Below, in pieces: positions 21,001-30,993 of a DNA stretch of 64,000 nt. Position numbers and translations under genes: made by a program. The DNA lies in NCBI GenBank assembly GCA_028095005.1, contig CM051461.1, positions 58,323,840 through 58,387,839 of the forward strand. The letters are read 5' to 3'. Within the stretch, counting starts at the first letter, position 1, and every line of letters starts with the position of its first letter. The DNA comes from Rhynchospora pubera (taxonomy: Eukaryota > Streptophyta > Magnoliopsida > Poales > Cyperaceae). The notes under the pieces were generated by a model. It made no database searches, was not told where the DNA came from, and worked only from the letters and a program-made list of their open reading frames with translations.

Positions 21001-22928
21001 TATTCTAATTTTGCTTCATTTTATTTCAACAGATAAGGACGAAATGCGCAAAATGAAGGGAGTTGGAGGCAATACTGCAATGTCAACTGGTACAAAACAT
21101 GGTACCAGTTCTAATAATATGCCTCATGCCTCTGCGTCAGAGTTGCACGGGAGAGATACCAGTTGCCATTATGGGGAGATGATTGTCGAGTGCAACTCAC
21201 CTAGGGGCAAGTCGAGTCTTACTGCTAATAATCTCTCTCAAGGTTCGACTTCTCTCAAGCTATTTGGTTATTTCTGTGTTTCTTTAGTGGGTAATTACAG
21301 CTGGTCTGTTGATCTAGGTTGTGGTTTGGTTAGAAATGAATGCCAATATTTGAAAAATATATTGTGATATTTATCTATTTGGGATTTTTGGGTACGTTGG
21401 GATTAGGATTTAGGAAGTACACACTATATGAAAATTTTCTATGTTTGCTGTCAAATTAAGGAAGCTTCACTAATCCAAGGAAATTCTGTAAATACATCTT
21501 TTAACGACATGAAGAAGAAACATGTTAGACAATTTTGCATCACCACTTCATCTTCATTTGAAATTACCATCTGTTTCTTGTATTTTGTACCTTAAATTAT
21601 GTCATTTGATGATTTCTCTCGCGCGCCCTCCAACCCAGCTCCCCACCCCCTCTGACCCCGGCTGCTGCCGCCTCCGCTTGCTCCCTCAAATAAATTGAAA
21701 ACCTAGGCGGGGAGGCGGCTGCTGGTCTCCGCAGCGGCCTCCCCCGCCTCCTCTATCCTTCCATCTTTTTTTTTTATCTTTGCTTTTGGATCGGTTTTTC
21801 TTCGTTTTCTCTCCGGCGACTCGACCAGTATATCTCGCATCTGGCCTTCTCTACTTTTGAGAAGGTTTCGCCGTCGTTAGTTTTTCGGAAAAAGTGGTGG
21901 TCGCGAGTGTCGCTATCGCTGTAGTTTGGTTCATCCAATGACATTGTTACCGTGGTGAAACTGCGGTGCATAGCGGTGGTTGCTTGGTCGTTGATGTCGT
22001 GGTTTGGTTTGACCGGTGAGAGCGTCCAGTTTTGCTGGTCTTGTCGAGGAGCCGTTTGACAGCAGGTTGAGTTGTCGACTCTGCTAGGGTGGTTGTTCAA
22101 CACTGCTCTGTTGGTCTTGGCATGGAGATGCTCGAGGTGAAGGCAAGCGGCAACCATGACGTGCATAGGTTCTGTCAGTTTTCTGTTTTGGCACTGAGCC
22201 ACTGACACAACCTAGTTTGTAGTACCAATTTTAACTGGTACAAGTCATGGTATGGTTTGTTGGATCAGTGCTAGCATTGGGGAAATTTTAGTTGCAAGAT
22301 TGCTACTAGTTGTTAATACTAGTATGAGTCTTTCTTAGTTTTGTTTCCTAGGATGTCACTAGTAACCGGGTGTTGGTACTGGTATTAGTATGAGTCTGAT
22401 TTTGTTAGTTTTTCTTTACTAGCAGGTCACTGGTAACCGGTGTTGGTACCGGTTTTGCTCTTTTTAAATTATGCTATGATACCTTGTAACTTTTTATTTT
22501 ATTAATGAAAATTGTCAGCTTTTGCTGGCCCTCAAAAAAAAATTATGTCCTTTGATGTAATTGCACGAACAACTTGTAATTTTGATATCTGACAAACAAT
22601 GTTAAGAAATGTTTTAATTTCACTTTCATTTGGTTTTACAGGCCTGGATGAATTGTTTATTACAGGAGTTCGAGATAACACTTCAATGTCAACTGGTACA
22701 GAAAATGATACCAGTTCCAAGACTGTCCCTGAAGCTTCAGCATCAGAGTTGCACTGGAATCATGAGGAAAGAGAGGTGGGGGTGCCTTGCACTGATTACA
22801 TGGCCATTGGATCAGTTGATGAGAGGGAGGTGACTGTGCCTTTGGTTGATTTCATGGCCGTTGGATCAGTTGATGAGATGGAGTTGGCTGTGCCTTTCTT
22901 TGATTTCATGGGCGTTGGGTTAAATTAG
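18064..22928 (+). CDS. R2R3-MYB transcription factor, gene A (expanded C terminus)
   Basis: Exons: 18,064-18,268, 18,369-18,734, 19,417-19,626, 20,079-20,405, 21,033-21,242 and 22,642-22,928. All introns are GT..AG in one phase, giving 534 residues. R2 has W33, W57 and W76, with a four-residue insertion before W57. R3 has F89, W108 and W128. The family resembles the MYB52/54/56/105/117 group of nuclear DNA-binding regulators. The R3 recognition helix reads LRTGDALEMHW where gene C has GRTDNAVKNQW, so DNA contacts are probably changed or lost. Exons 5-6 duplicate exons 3-4. Exon 4 joins the final-exon motif in frame to an exon-2-like tail. The DFMGVG-type motif occurs about six times in all. 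Intron 5 contains a retroposon. The frame is intact; whether it is expressed is unknown. Confidence 0.8.
18685..20350 (+). repeat. Tandem exon-pair unit 1 in gene A
   Basis: The unit runs from the SKRKE tail of exon 2 through exons 3 and 4 to FMD in exon 4. It recurs as unit 2 (20,351-22,928) with a spacing of 1,616 bp between exon 3 and exon 5. At the junction, the last-exon coding sequence passes straight into a copy of the exon-2 tail (CSKRKELSVNT) followed by the same splice donor, so the duplication kept the frame. Confidence 0.85.
20201..20362 (+). repeat. 54-bp (18-residue) coding tandem repeat in exon 4
   Basis: Repeats start at 20,201, 20,255 and 20,309, each coding for an EREVTVP..DFMGVGSVD-like unit; the last is shortened. 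The same array recurs in exon 6 at 22,764, 22,818 and 22,872. Gene C has a single equivalent motif at its C terminus. Confidence 0.9.
20351..22928 (+). repeat. Tandem exon-pair unit 2 in gene A, with retroposon
   Basis: This is the second copy of the exon-3/exon-4 unit. From about 20,733 onward it is almost identical to unit 1 of the same gene and differs from the equivalent unit of gene D. This suggests unit 2 was overwritten by unit 1. It is lengthened by the 928-bp retroposon at 21,612-22,539. Confidence 0.8.
21612..22539 (+). mobile_element. Poly-A-tailed non-LTR retroposon in intron 5 of gene A, 928 bp
   Basis: The direct repeat AAATTATGTC(A/C)TTTGATG flanks the insert at 21,594-21,611 and 22,540-22,557 with one mismatch. 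The insert ends in a short poly-A run that merges with the right repeat. Unit 1 of the same gene has the uninterrupted site near 19,978-19,995. The 5' third is unusually rich in C and G, like a LINE 5' region. The 3' third has a ~100-bp tandem repeat with GGTAACCGG and GGTACTGG words and ends TTTTGCTGGCCCTC before the tail. No reverse transcriptase is present, so it is probably an internally deleted LINE or another trans-mobilised RNA. It lies in the sense orientation relative to gene A. Confidence 0.82.
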
Positions 22929-23578
22929 TATCAACAGTTTAGAACTAAAGTTCGTGCTTATTGTGGAAAGGAGAAGAAGGGGGGTAAAAGAATGAGAATT
23001 AGAACTAAAGTTCATGCTTATAGAAGTAACATTGTTGTTAGAAACTTGAAGAGCCCTTGACATTTTTGTTGATCTTTTTCCTATTAATGAATTGCACAAC
23101 GGTGCAGAAAGTTTTGAGAAGTGTTTTGCGTCATTATACCTATTAGACATAGCAAATTGAAATTCGTTTGTTTAGTTAACGCATGTCTTGCATAGTTTCA
23201 GCAATTTCAATATTGGTTTCAAATAATATTTGACAAATAAAACTTTTACTGCCGATACAACAAATGGTAATTTACAGTCTAGGCAAACCAACTATATCTT
23301 CGAAAAGAAATTCGGTCTTGATTTTGTTTAATTTCTTTTCTATCGTGACTCCTTATATAATTGTGTTTTATTCATAGTACATTAGCAAGAATGACATATG
23401 ATTTGGTTCGGTATGACTTTGTTCTTATCCTAATTATTTTCCTTTTATTATTTTGGCAGCTTTACAAGTACATGATAATTTTTTTTAAAAAAAATTTAAG
23501 CGAAAATATTCTAAACGGACAAAATCATTTCTCGACATAAAAATAGTTACGAATGAAAACAATTTAGAGTATGGTTCA
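22929..23578. other. 3' flank of MYB gene A
   Basis: No coding sequence is seen. Stretches around 23,100-23,330 resemble the 3' flank of gene C near 54,000-54,400 (for example 'GGCAAACCAA' and 'AATTTACAGT'). The stretch at 23,550-23,600 matches the 3' flank of gene D in inverted orientation near 44,330-44,400. The flanks were therefore duplicated with the genes. Confidence 0.6.
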
Positions 23579-23800
23579 CCACAATTAGGTTCATTTATTA
23601 TAAGCGTAACACAGAGCCCATCGTTAAAAGCCCAACCATCCTCAATATGGATAAAATAGCAAGGAATGTTAAAATAACAATTGAAAAGGAATAAAATTGT
23701 TTAAAAATATTTGAAATCTTCATTCTTAAATTTAAATAATTTAGAGTTTTATTGACCATTCACATAAAAACCAATAGACTTCACCGTTATATGTATAATG
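23579..23800. repeat. First piece of a duplicated ~0.6-kb block
   Basis: From 'ACCACAATTAGGTTCATTTA' to 'AGACTTCACCGTTATAT' this matches 37,441-37,600 in the same orientation, apart from a short stretch. The block continues at 29,291-29,678 and 30,707-30,780 after several insertions. Confidence 0.85.
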
Positions 23801-24199
23801 TGCTAATGTGCCACGGTTGGCAATGTCATCCATTTTTTTTTAGTCATTTTTCGATATTTTAAAATCCAAATGATCGATCCAAATCGTTCAAGTTGATCTC
23901 TATATTGGAATATTTTTGGAGACCAAATTTTATATTTTTTTCGAAAATTTTTGTAATTTATTATGATATTTTAAAAAAAAATATTATAATTAGAGTATTT
24001 CAGGCCCTCCAATTAAAAAATATCATAATAAATAGCAAAAAATTCAAAAAAAAAATATAAAATTTGATCTCCAAAAATATTAATTCTAATTAATATAGAG
24101 ATTAACTTGAACAATTTGGATCGACCATTTGAATTTTGGATATCGAAAATGAATCAAAAGAAAAATGGATGGCATTGTCACCCGTTGCACATTAGCCAT
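23801..24199. mobile_element. Complete foldback element, about 0.4 kb
   Basis: The outer ends are 'TGCTAATGTGCCACGG' and 'GTTGCACATTAGCCA', and the two halves are imperfect reverse complements over most of their length around a centre near 23,990-24,010. The core has AAATTTTATATTTTTTTCGA. A TA tract follows. There is no coding potential. The superfamily is unknown to me. Confidence 0.7.
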
Positions 24200-24220
24200 T
24201 ATATATATATATATATATAG

Positions 24221-24622
24221 AGGATTGCTAAAATGCTATGCATAGCATGGATACCCTTCGTGCTACGGATTTGTTCTTGAATTTAATACTTCAAACAACC
24301 GATCTAAACCGTTCATTATCTTCTTTATATTGAAATCTCATTAGAAATCAAATTTTATATATTTTTTAATTTTTTTAGTATTTTTCTCAGCTTTTTGAAA
24401 ATACTTAATCTAATAAATTCTGAACCCTTCAATAATAGTGATTTTAAAAAATCTGAAAAAAATAGTAAAAAAATTAAAAAAAATATAAAATTTGGTTTGT
24501 AATAAGATTTCAATATGTAGAAGATAATGAACGGTTTAGATCGATTGTTTGAAGCATGAAATGCAAGAACGAATCCATAGCACAAAGGTCATCCGTGCTA
24601 TGCATAGTATTTTAGCAATCCT
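24221..24622. mobile_element. Second complete foldback element, about 0.4 kb
   Basis: The ends are AGGATTGCTAAAATGCTATG and CATAGTATTTTAGCAATCCT. The halves are near-complementary and the centre holds AGCTTTTTGAAAATACT. It shares the AAATTTTATATATTTTTTAA core with the other family members but has different tips. It is flanked by TA and TC/TA microsatellites. Confidence 0.75.
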
Positions 24623-24666
24623 ATCTCTCTCTCTCTATATATATATATACATATACTAGCAGCAGT

Positions 24667-24685
24667 GCCCACTCAATGTGTGGGC
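24667..24685 (-). terminator. Helitron 3' hairpin
   Basis: A perfect 6-bp stem with a 7-base loop is followed after seven bases by the terminal CTAG. In Helitrons this hairpin serves as the rolling-circle stop signal. Confidence 0.85.
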
Positions 24686-26131
24686 GGACTTTAATACATG
24701 AAAATATTATTTGACATGAATATGTTGTACATTTTCAATATATAAGGCAATGTTGTATTGATCGACACTAAATGTAGCGCAGTATTCACCGATTTAAACA
24801 AATAGAATCAATAAAAGTAGATATATGAATAGCTAAAAAAAATAATTCGATGAAAATAGTAATATGTTTCTCAGTAAAAAAAATTCACATAAAAGTATAT
24901 CTCATCAAAAATAAAAAAAAATTACAACATGACAAAATTCTTGAATCGCTCTTCCTTAACTGTTGTAACGAACACTGAAAAGACAAGCTGAAGTTGCTTT
25001 ATTATTTTGGTAAAAAAAATGAACGTACCAACTAAAGTTAATTTTTTATTTTAGTAAAATAAAAGAAAATAACAGACCAACTGAACTTAAAAACTTTTTT
25101 TTTAAAAAAGAAAATGGACAGACCAGTCGTAATTAGTTTGTTATTTTGAGGGGAAAGAAAAGTAATAGACCAGCTACAGTTTATTTGTTATTTGGATTTT
25201 TTTTTTAAAAAAATGAAAAGATGAAGAAGTTAATTATTTTGGGAAAAAAAGAAATGAACATACCGATTGAACTTACTTTGTTATTTTGGTAGTTTCTATT
25301 AGCTTTTCCATTCATTATTTCTCTTTAAAATAAATAAATTGTTTCGTTACTATTCTATATCTATCATATATACTCCCTAAAGAATTAGCCAGGTAAATCT
25401 TTTTTTCCCTTACTCAATAGTAGATCTTTCTAAAATTGTTTGGATAAATATAGCACCATCTTTTGAAAATATCTATTTTATTTCAAAATTCGCTTTATTA
25501 CACAACCAACTATTGGTAATTTGGTACCTTTTTAGCTGGCTTATAAGGAAACAGTAAATAAGTACAAACATTAGTTAATCGCAACAAAAATTTTATTTTA
25601 AATGGTCATGGATACACATAAACACATAGACATAAGTACATGCTTGAATGAAATCAAAAGTCCCAATAATACAGCTGGATACAAACTGTAGTAGTACGGT
25701 AAATTTGATGAATATGCTTACCATATTTAGTCTATTATTAATTTATTAACACAAAAAAATTCCTTACCAAATAACATTATAGCTAATAGTTGCTATACAC
25801 TTCTTAGATCTTAGAATTTGATGAAAGTTCCAAACCATCCCTAAAACAAATAAGAAATCATATCAGTTTACAATAAAAGCATGGTAATATAGTACTAACT
25901 TCAAGCCAGAAAATATTCTTTTGAAAAATGTAATTCCATCCAATTGGACACAAAAGGGTCAACCATATCACGAAAGGTATCAGTAGTGGTGCAAACCATC
26001 CATTGGGTATTTCTCTAATGGTACTTTTAGTTATAGTATCCATATGTTGTTTGAGATTATTTTTTTTTACCTCCCCTAGCAAGAGTAACTGACAGGAATC
26101 AACAATCTTAGAATAGAAGTGGATTATCTAC
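24686..26131. other. Helitron filler, A+T-rich; no gene recognised
   Basis: Long A and T runs with no convincing exon. A minus-strand open frame at 25,858-26,082 shows no motif and does not continue the WDR74 homology upstream of it. Confidence 0.5.
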
Positions 26132-27628
26132 CTGTTCTCATATCAATGAAGCAAGGTCACCAATTGTTGTGCCCACATAAACAGTGTGACCATCTGTATC
26201 CTCTCCCACTGCTTTAATTGGTGACTCACGAAAATCTATTGAAATAACCACTCTTCTTTGAGAAGTGATATCATAAAGACGAACCTGGGGAAACAGTAAT
26301 ATACAAAATTAAACCATATATATCACATCCCATGCTGTTCTAAGTTTCTAACAATTTAGCAGTTTCAAATGGATAAAGTTATGAAAAGCTACCTGATGTT
26401 GATTCGTCCCAGCTACAATTTTACGGTGATCATCTTTGCACATAAATGTCGAAGCAGTGAACCAAGTAGGAATAGATATACTAAGGTTATTTGGTCGTGG
26501 CTATAAAAACAAACAAACACATCATAAAATTAAACTCATGCCCACAAAAAGGAAGTTCACTTGTTGACCCAAAACGTGTCATAAAATGATTTAAATAAAA
26601 AAACTCACTGGTTTAGCAGCCCATATTTTTTTGGAAGTATTCAAATCCCATAAATTAAGCTTCACATGCTTCCCAGGTAAAATGAAAGAAATGATTTAAA
26701 CCGAAGTTGAGGATAAAATTATCACAAGTATTTTTCTCTTCGGAAAATTTTTTTTGACCAATTTATAGTATTAACAAATGCCACCCAACAATTCTGGTAT
26801 TAGAAACCAACACTGAACAAGTCTACAGTGTGATGGAATGCACACCTAGTTCCAGTTTGATAAATATATGCCCAACTAATACAATCTGAACCCAGAAAGC
26901 TTGCTAAACTAAAATTAAACCAAAACTAAGCTTATATAGGTAGTAGCATCCATTTTTCCTGAAAGGCTAGGGACTGGTTTAATATGAACAAGAGGCAGTC
27001 TAGTCACTTAACAGATCTGCAATTTCTTTTCATCATGAAACAGAAACAACCAGGTGTTCAGAATACACAAGCTGCAGGTTATTTGCCACACTATAAGATA
27101 TTTTGGTTGTTATTTGGCAAAAGGGTATTACATCGAGTTCCATTTACAGCAATCCCTATGAGAAATGTGGACCAGAGTTGCCAGAATGCATATGAGCAAC
27201 ATAAAAATGCGTCAAAGCACCTTGAATATTAACCAAAGTTTCATTTTCAGTTAGAGGCACAGTAACATTTATTTAATGTAATCTATATTTCCAAACACAC
27301 CAATTCACAGAATCTTCCAGGTTGCTATTGGGCAAGATCAAAATGCCACTCTCCCTTCTTACCTGCAGACACAACAAGAAAAAAAAGAAAAAGCATATAA
27401 ACTGAATAACAAAAAGCAGCCTGAAGTTCTGGAAATTAAAAGCCCACCCGCCAAATAACGCATAATTTTCACTTGGGTCGAGGGAAGAACACAACACTTG
27501 ACCACCATTAGTTACACTCCATTCATTTGGAGAATCAATACTTTGATCCGATGGTGCATCACTCCTGCCAACTGATCTGACACAAACTTTTCCTTTCTCG
27601 GTACATGTCAAAAGTGTGCCCAACCTGT
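26132..27628 (-). pseudogene. WDR74/Nsa1-like WD-repeat gene fragment captured by the Helitron
   Basis: Exon-like pieces on the minus strand: 27,628-27,448 (GTLLTCTEKGK, then SENYALFGG), about 26,675-26,609 (GKHVKLNLWDLNTSKKIW), 26,500-26,393 (PTWFTASTF, then DDHRKIVAGTNQHQ) and 26,284-26,132 (VRLYDITSQRRVVISIDFRE, then HTVYVGTTIGDLAS). They occur in the order found in plant WDR74-like proteins, which act in 60S ribosome assembly in the nucleolus. The fragment starts and ends inside the gene. The second piece lacks a normal AG acceptor, and the last has a one-base deletion after GDLAS leading to a stop. It is a non-functional gene capture. Confidence 0.78.
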
Positions 27629-27931
27629 TACAAACAAAAGCAATTCCACTGTTGTTAGTACTACTTGAACTGCAACATGTAAAAGCTTCAGTTTATTGAC
27701 AAATAACACCCTGTGCCTAGTTTAATTCATAGGAGAATTCTGTTAAATTGGACAATTTTGCTTGTAATATTACCCCCCCTCCCTGGAAATTTAATTCCAT
27801 CCAATTGTGCCCTCAATTCTCAACAGGCCATGAACTTTATCAATTCACTCAAATGAAGCCAGCAAATATTATCACACTGACACATAAAAAACCCAAATGT
27901 GCAAAGAGAGTACAAGAAAGGCAAAGCATAC

Positions 27932-28926
27932 CTTGAAAGAAAATCGATCAAGCCAAGCATTTTTATACCTGAAAGTCAATATTTGAACTGAACCAATGGG
28001 CGACATGCATGAGCTTTTCAGTTTTGGATAGGGCCAATCAGGAATGCCGAGAAAAAGAAGCATAGTTCAAGAAAATCACACAATAAGACACCATGACAAA
28101 GGTGAGACAGAAACAAAATAAAAAGAACAAAGCCATACCTCATATTGACAGCAAAAAATGAAGCTGCAAACTCATCGCCCCTCCTCACTGAGAATAAACG
28201 ACAGCCCCCTTGAATCTGATTTTTCTACATACCTTTAAAAACACATTAGATGAATTGTTTCATCAAATCAAAGTGATAATCGGATGAATATATAGGAAAT
28301 CGTCAGTGGTTGGTCCTCCAAATCAATAGTGATAGACCTGCTAATTATAACGCATCATCCAAAGAGAAAGGTTCATTTGTTTAATCACGCAAGAGTGGAT
28401 GAATATCCTATGACTGAACATATTGAACATAAACTAACAAACAAAACAAAGTCAGAAGAAAGAAATTACTGAGGATATCTGCCAATAAGCGATTCTACCT
28501 CTAATCCACTTTAGAAGAAAGCACTTCATGCCCGTACTAACCACCTCTTGAGGAAACCTAGAGGCCTAGATCAGAAAACCAAAATCAAATTAAATTTTTC
28601 GAAATTCCAAAAAAAAAGAACGAAAATTACCTACTCAAATCAATCAATGAATGGTCCAAAGCACAAACCATGCCTTCACCCATCGCACAATGCCGGGGCA
28701 GTGCGCCATGGAGGCGGATGAGGAGGCGGATTGCATAAAGCCACTCTTTCTGGTTCGCGACGCCAGTTGATGCGACCTGATAAGAATTGCGACAAAGAAT
28801 AAATGCAATAGTGCGGAGGCGGGATGGTCTTATTGGAACAAAAGGGAGAAGGAGAGGCGGAGGTAGCGGTGGAGGAGGGGAGGGGAGGGTGTCGAGGGTG
28901 TGGAGACGGTTGGAGAGTGCACTCAT
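27932..28926 (-). pseudogene. Exon-like pieces of an unidentified gene in the Helitron
   Basis: Three pieces follow one another on the minus strand: 28,926-28,631 (starts MSALSNRLHTL, ends DHSLIDLSR before a GTAATT donor), 28,224-28,139 (GGCRLFSVRRGDEFAASFF) and 27,968-27,932 (YKNAWLDRFSFK before a GTATGC donor). Pieces two and three join in frame across GT..AG borders. I do not recognise the protein. The proline-rich start may lie in a low-complexity CCT stretch and be false. The phase does not fit the WDR74-like exon that follows, which suggests a second captured gene. Confidence 0.4.
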
Positions 28927-29290
28927 TCGTCACGCCCTCTCTCTCTCTCTCCCTTTTCATTCGAATTTGAAAATAGAAGTTTGAAACCCTGAAACGATGG
29001 GGCAACATGTAAAGATGCGAAGGGAATTAAAATGAAGAATCGAACCGTAGCAGAACCAACTACCAGCGCTCGTGCTCGAATACCTCCCGATCAAACGAAA
29101 GAACAAATAAACCTTCGCTCGGAGATATCATCTGATCCCTTCATCTAACGATCAATAGTTCGGAGACATCATCTGATCCATTGATCTAATAATCAACGGT
29201 ACAGATCGTCCAGACCAAGGTTGTATCCTGAGATGTTACATTCTTCCATTGGTGCTTTTAATATAGTAGAGATAGAGATAGAGATAGAGA

Positions 29291-29678
29291 TAATGCAGTG
29301 AAATAATAGACCACCGGTATATGTGCACAAAATTAACAGTTTAAAGAATTAATTTGTTTTAATTATTTAAAAAGGTCGTTTATAAGATAGAAATAATTTA
29401 GATTATTATTGAATATTCACAAAAAAAGCCTATAGACTTATATGCGTGCATTTATTATTAATAAAACGATTTTTTTTTAAACTAGCACAGGTATGAAACA
29501 TACCTTATTTGACATATATTTGCAATTTTTATGTTATTTACTTTAAACAATATTTTGATATGTCAGTTAAACGTCGTGTGATAGTAAGTTGTATGCTAGA
29601 ATTACAATTAAATTAGTTTTCATAAAATGAAGAACTTAATTTACTTGAAAAAAAAAATGTTATAAAGCGTGCATAAGA
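29291..29678. repeat. Second piece of the duplicated block
   Basis: From 'TAATGCAGTGAAATAATAGA' onward this matches 37,627-38,018 closely, including 'AGACCACCGG' and 'TATAAAGCGTGCAT'. It is interrupted at 29,679 by a transposon that the other copy lacks. Confidence 0.88.
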
Positions 29679-30706
29679 CACTCTGTTTGGATTGGAGGTA
29701 ATGGATGGGAGGGGAGGAGAATTTTGAGTTTTACTGTGTTTGGATGGGAAAGTAAATCGTATCGAGGGGGAACTATTTTTCTCATGCGTTTATCCTCCTG
29801 TACAAAAGATTTCTCCTCCGATTTGGAGGAGAACGAAAGGAAAGAGAAATCGTTGCCAAAGGTGTTCCAAAGACATTTATACCCTCTTCTCTTTCTTTGT
29901 ACGGGTCTTTACTCCTTTTGGCATCAAATCTCTGTACCGATGGAAGACATGTTTCTCCTTGGTCCCTCTCCTACTAATCAAATTCGTCTCTATGTTCCAA
30001 TGTTTCTCTCTCTGACACTGCGAGACAAGTTTGAGGTATAAATAACCCAATTTGTTTCGGTGCCAGAAAATTTTTTTTACTACAATTAGTTTTAACTCCA
30101 AAACTTGATAGCACTTGGTGTGATTAGTTTTTTTTTTTTAATTAAGATATAAGAGCTCAACCTATGATTTCTAGAAGTTGATATAGTTCGACAAGAATAA
30201 AGATATTTGCCCTTTAATTAAGTACCATAGAGCTCTATTGCGAGTTCTCAGACAAAAGAGATATGAAGATAGAAGTAATGGAGATAATTTTATTGAAAGG
30301 AGAGAGAATAAAAATGTACAATTTATTTAAAATTTTGTAGTTGGTAATATATAATATGTGAATTTCCGATTGGACACTTGTACCTGTGCTTGTCCAAATT
30401 AATTTTCTGATTATGATATATTGTACTCCTTGTATTCTTAATTACTTGCTTCGAATCTCCATGAGACTCAATTAACAAACACATGTCAGCACCATTAGAT
30501 CTTTAACCCACAAACGTATGCGTGAGTTTTGAAAGAGGTATGGGTATAATGGTCATATATAATTAATCTGTCAATTTCCCTTCTGTTAATTTTATTATCC
30601 AAACATGAGAGAAGAGGGGAGGAAATTTTACAATTTTTCCTTCCCATCCCTTCCCTTCAACATTTCCCCTCCGTTCCCATTCCCTTCGTGTTATCCAAAC
30701 ATAGTG
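29679..30706. mobile_element. Non-autonomous TIR transposon, 1,028 bp, with paralogous empty site
   Basis: The ends are CACTCTGTTTGGAT and ATCCAAACATAGTG, a 14-bp inverted repeat with one mismatch. The direct repeat TAAGA flanks it at 29,674-29,678 and 30,707-30,711. The related block has TTAGA once at 38,014-38,018. Subterminal G-rich and C-rich stretches are complementary. CACT..AGTG ends resemble CACTA elements, but the apparent 5-bp duplication does not fit their usual 3 bp, so the superfamily is open. Open frames at 29,724-30,041 show no transposase motif. Confidence 0.78.
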
Positions 30707-30711
30707 TAAGA

Positions 30712-30990
30712 CTATTGCATCCGGAAGTTAAGTATTGTTTCCCTTCTGGTTATTTCAATAATCAGCACTTAAAAAATCTTTACCAATAATCTAAAATACT
30801 TCAATTCTAAGTCAGATTGTTACTTCAATTATCTGAACCGTTCGTTTGCTCCTGCCTCATCTCCGTCGTCCATCTCCCACTTAGCGTTTGCGCTGGGGAA
30901 TGTTTAGATTTTCTCTTTCTGTTTTCCTGTGCATCATTGTGTCGCTCCGTTTCCTAATCATTTCTCTTGTGCGTCTCCTGCGTGCCTCAT
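30712..30990. other. Block remainder and spacer before the copia LTR
   Basis: To about 30,780 the sequence matches 38,019-38,088 (CTATTGCATCCGGAAGTTAA); it then diverges. The rest is pyrimidine-rich with no recognised feature. Confidence 0.55.
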
Positions 30991-30993
30991 TCC

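Larger units (their letters stand above)
24656..29290 (-). mobile_element. Non-autonomous Helitron carrying gene fragments, 4,635 bp
   Basis: Read on the minus strand, the element starts TCTCTATC at 29,290 and ends CTAG at 24,659-24,656. A 6-bp-stem hairpin (GCCCAC, 7-base loop, GTGGGC) at 24,667-24,685 sits seven bases before CTAG. It lies between host A and T with no target duplication. These are the classic Helitron features. No Rep/helicase was found. Inside are spliced remnants of a WDR74-like gene (26,132-27,628) and three exon-like pieces of another gene (27,932-28,926), all in the element's orientation. The duplicated host block at 37,441-38,100 lacks this insert. The 5' tip lies in a short TCTCTA repeat, so the exact first base is uncertain by a few repeat units. 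Confidence 0.88.

Noticed and set aside
21774..22208. 144-residue minus-strand frame inside the intron retroposon
   Set aside because: No recognised motif, and it is opposite to the poly-A orientation of the insert.
28627..29008. Overlapping proline-rich frames on both strands
   Set aside because: They arise from a CCT/GGA low-complexity stretch. Only the exon-like piece with a donor was kept, at low confidence.
29724..30101. Overlapping ~75-105-residue frames in the TIR element
   Set aside because: No transposase motif, and frames on both strands at once suggest chance.
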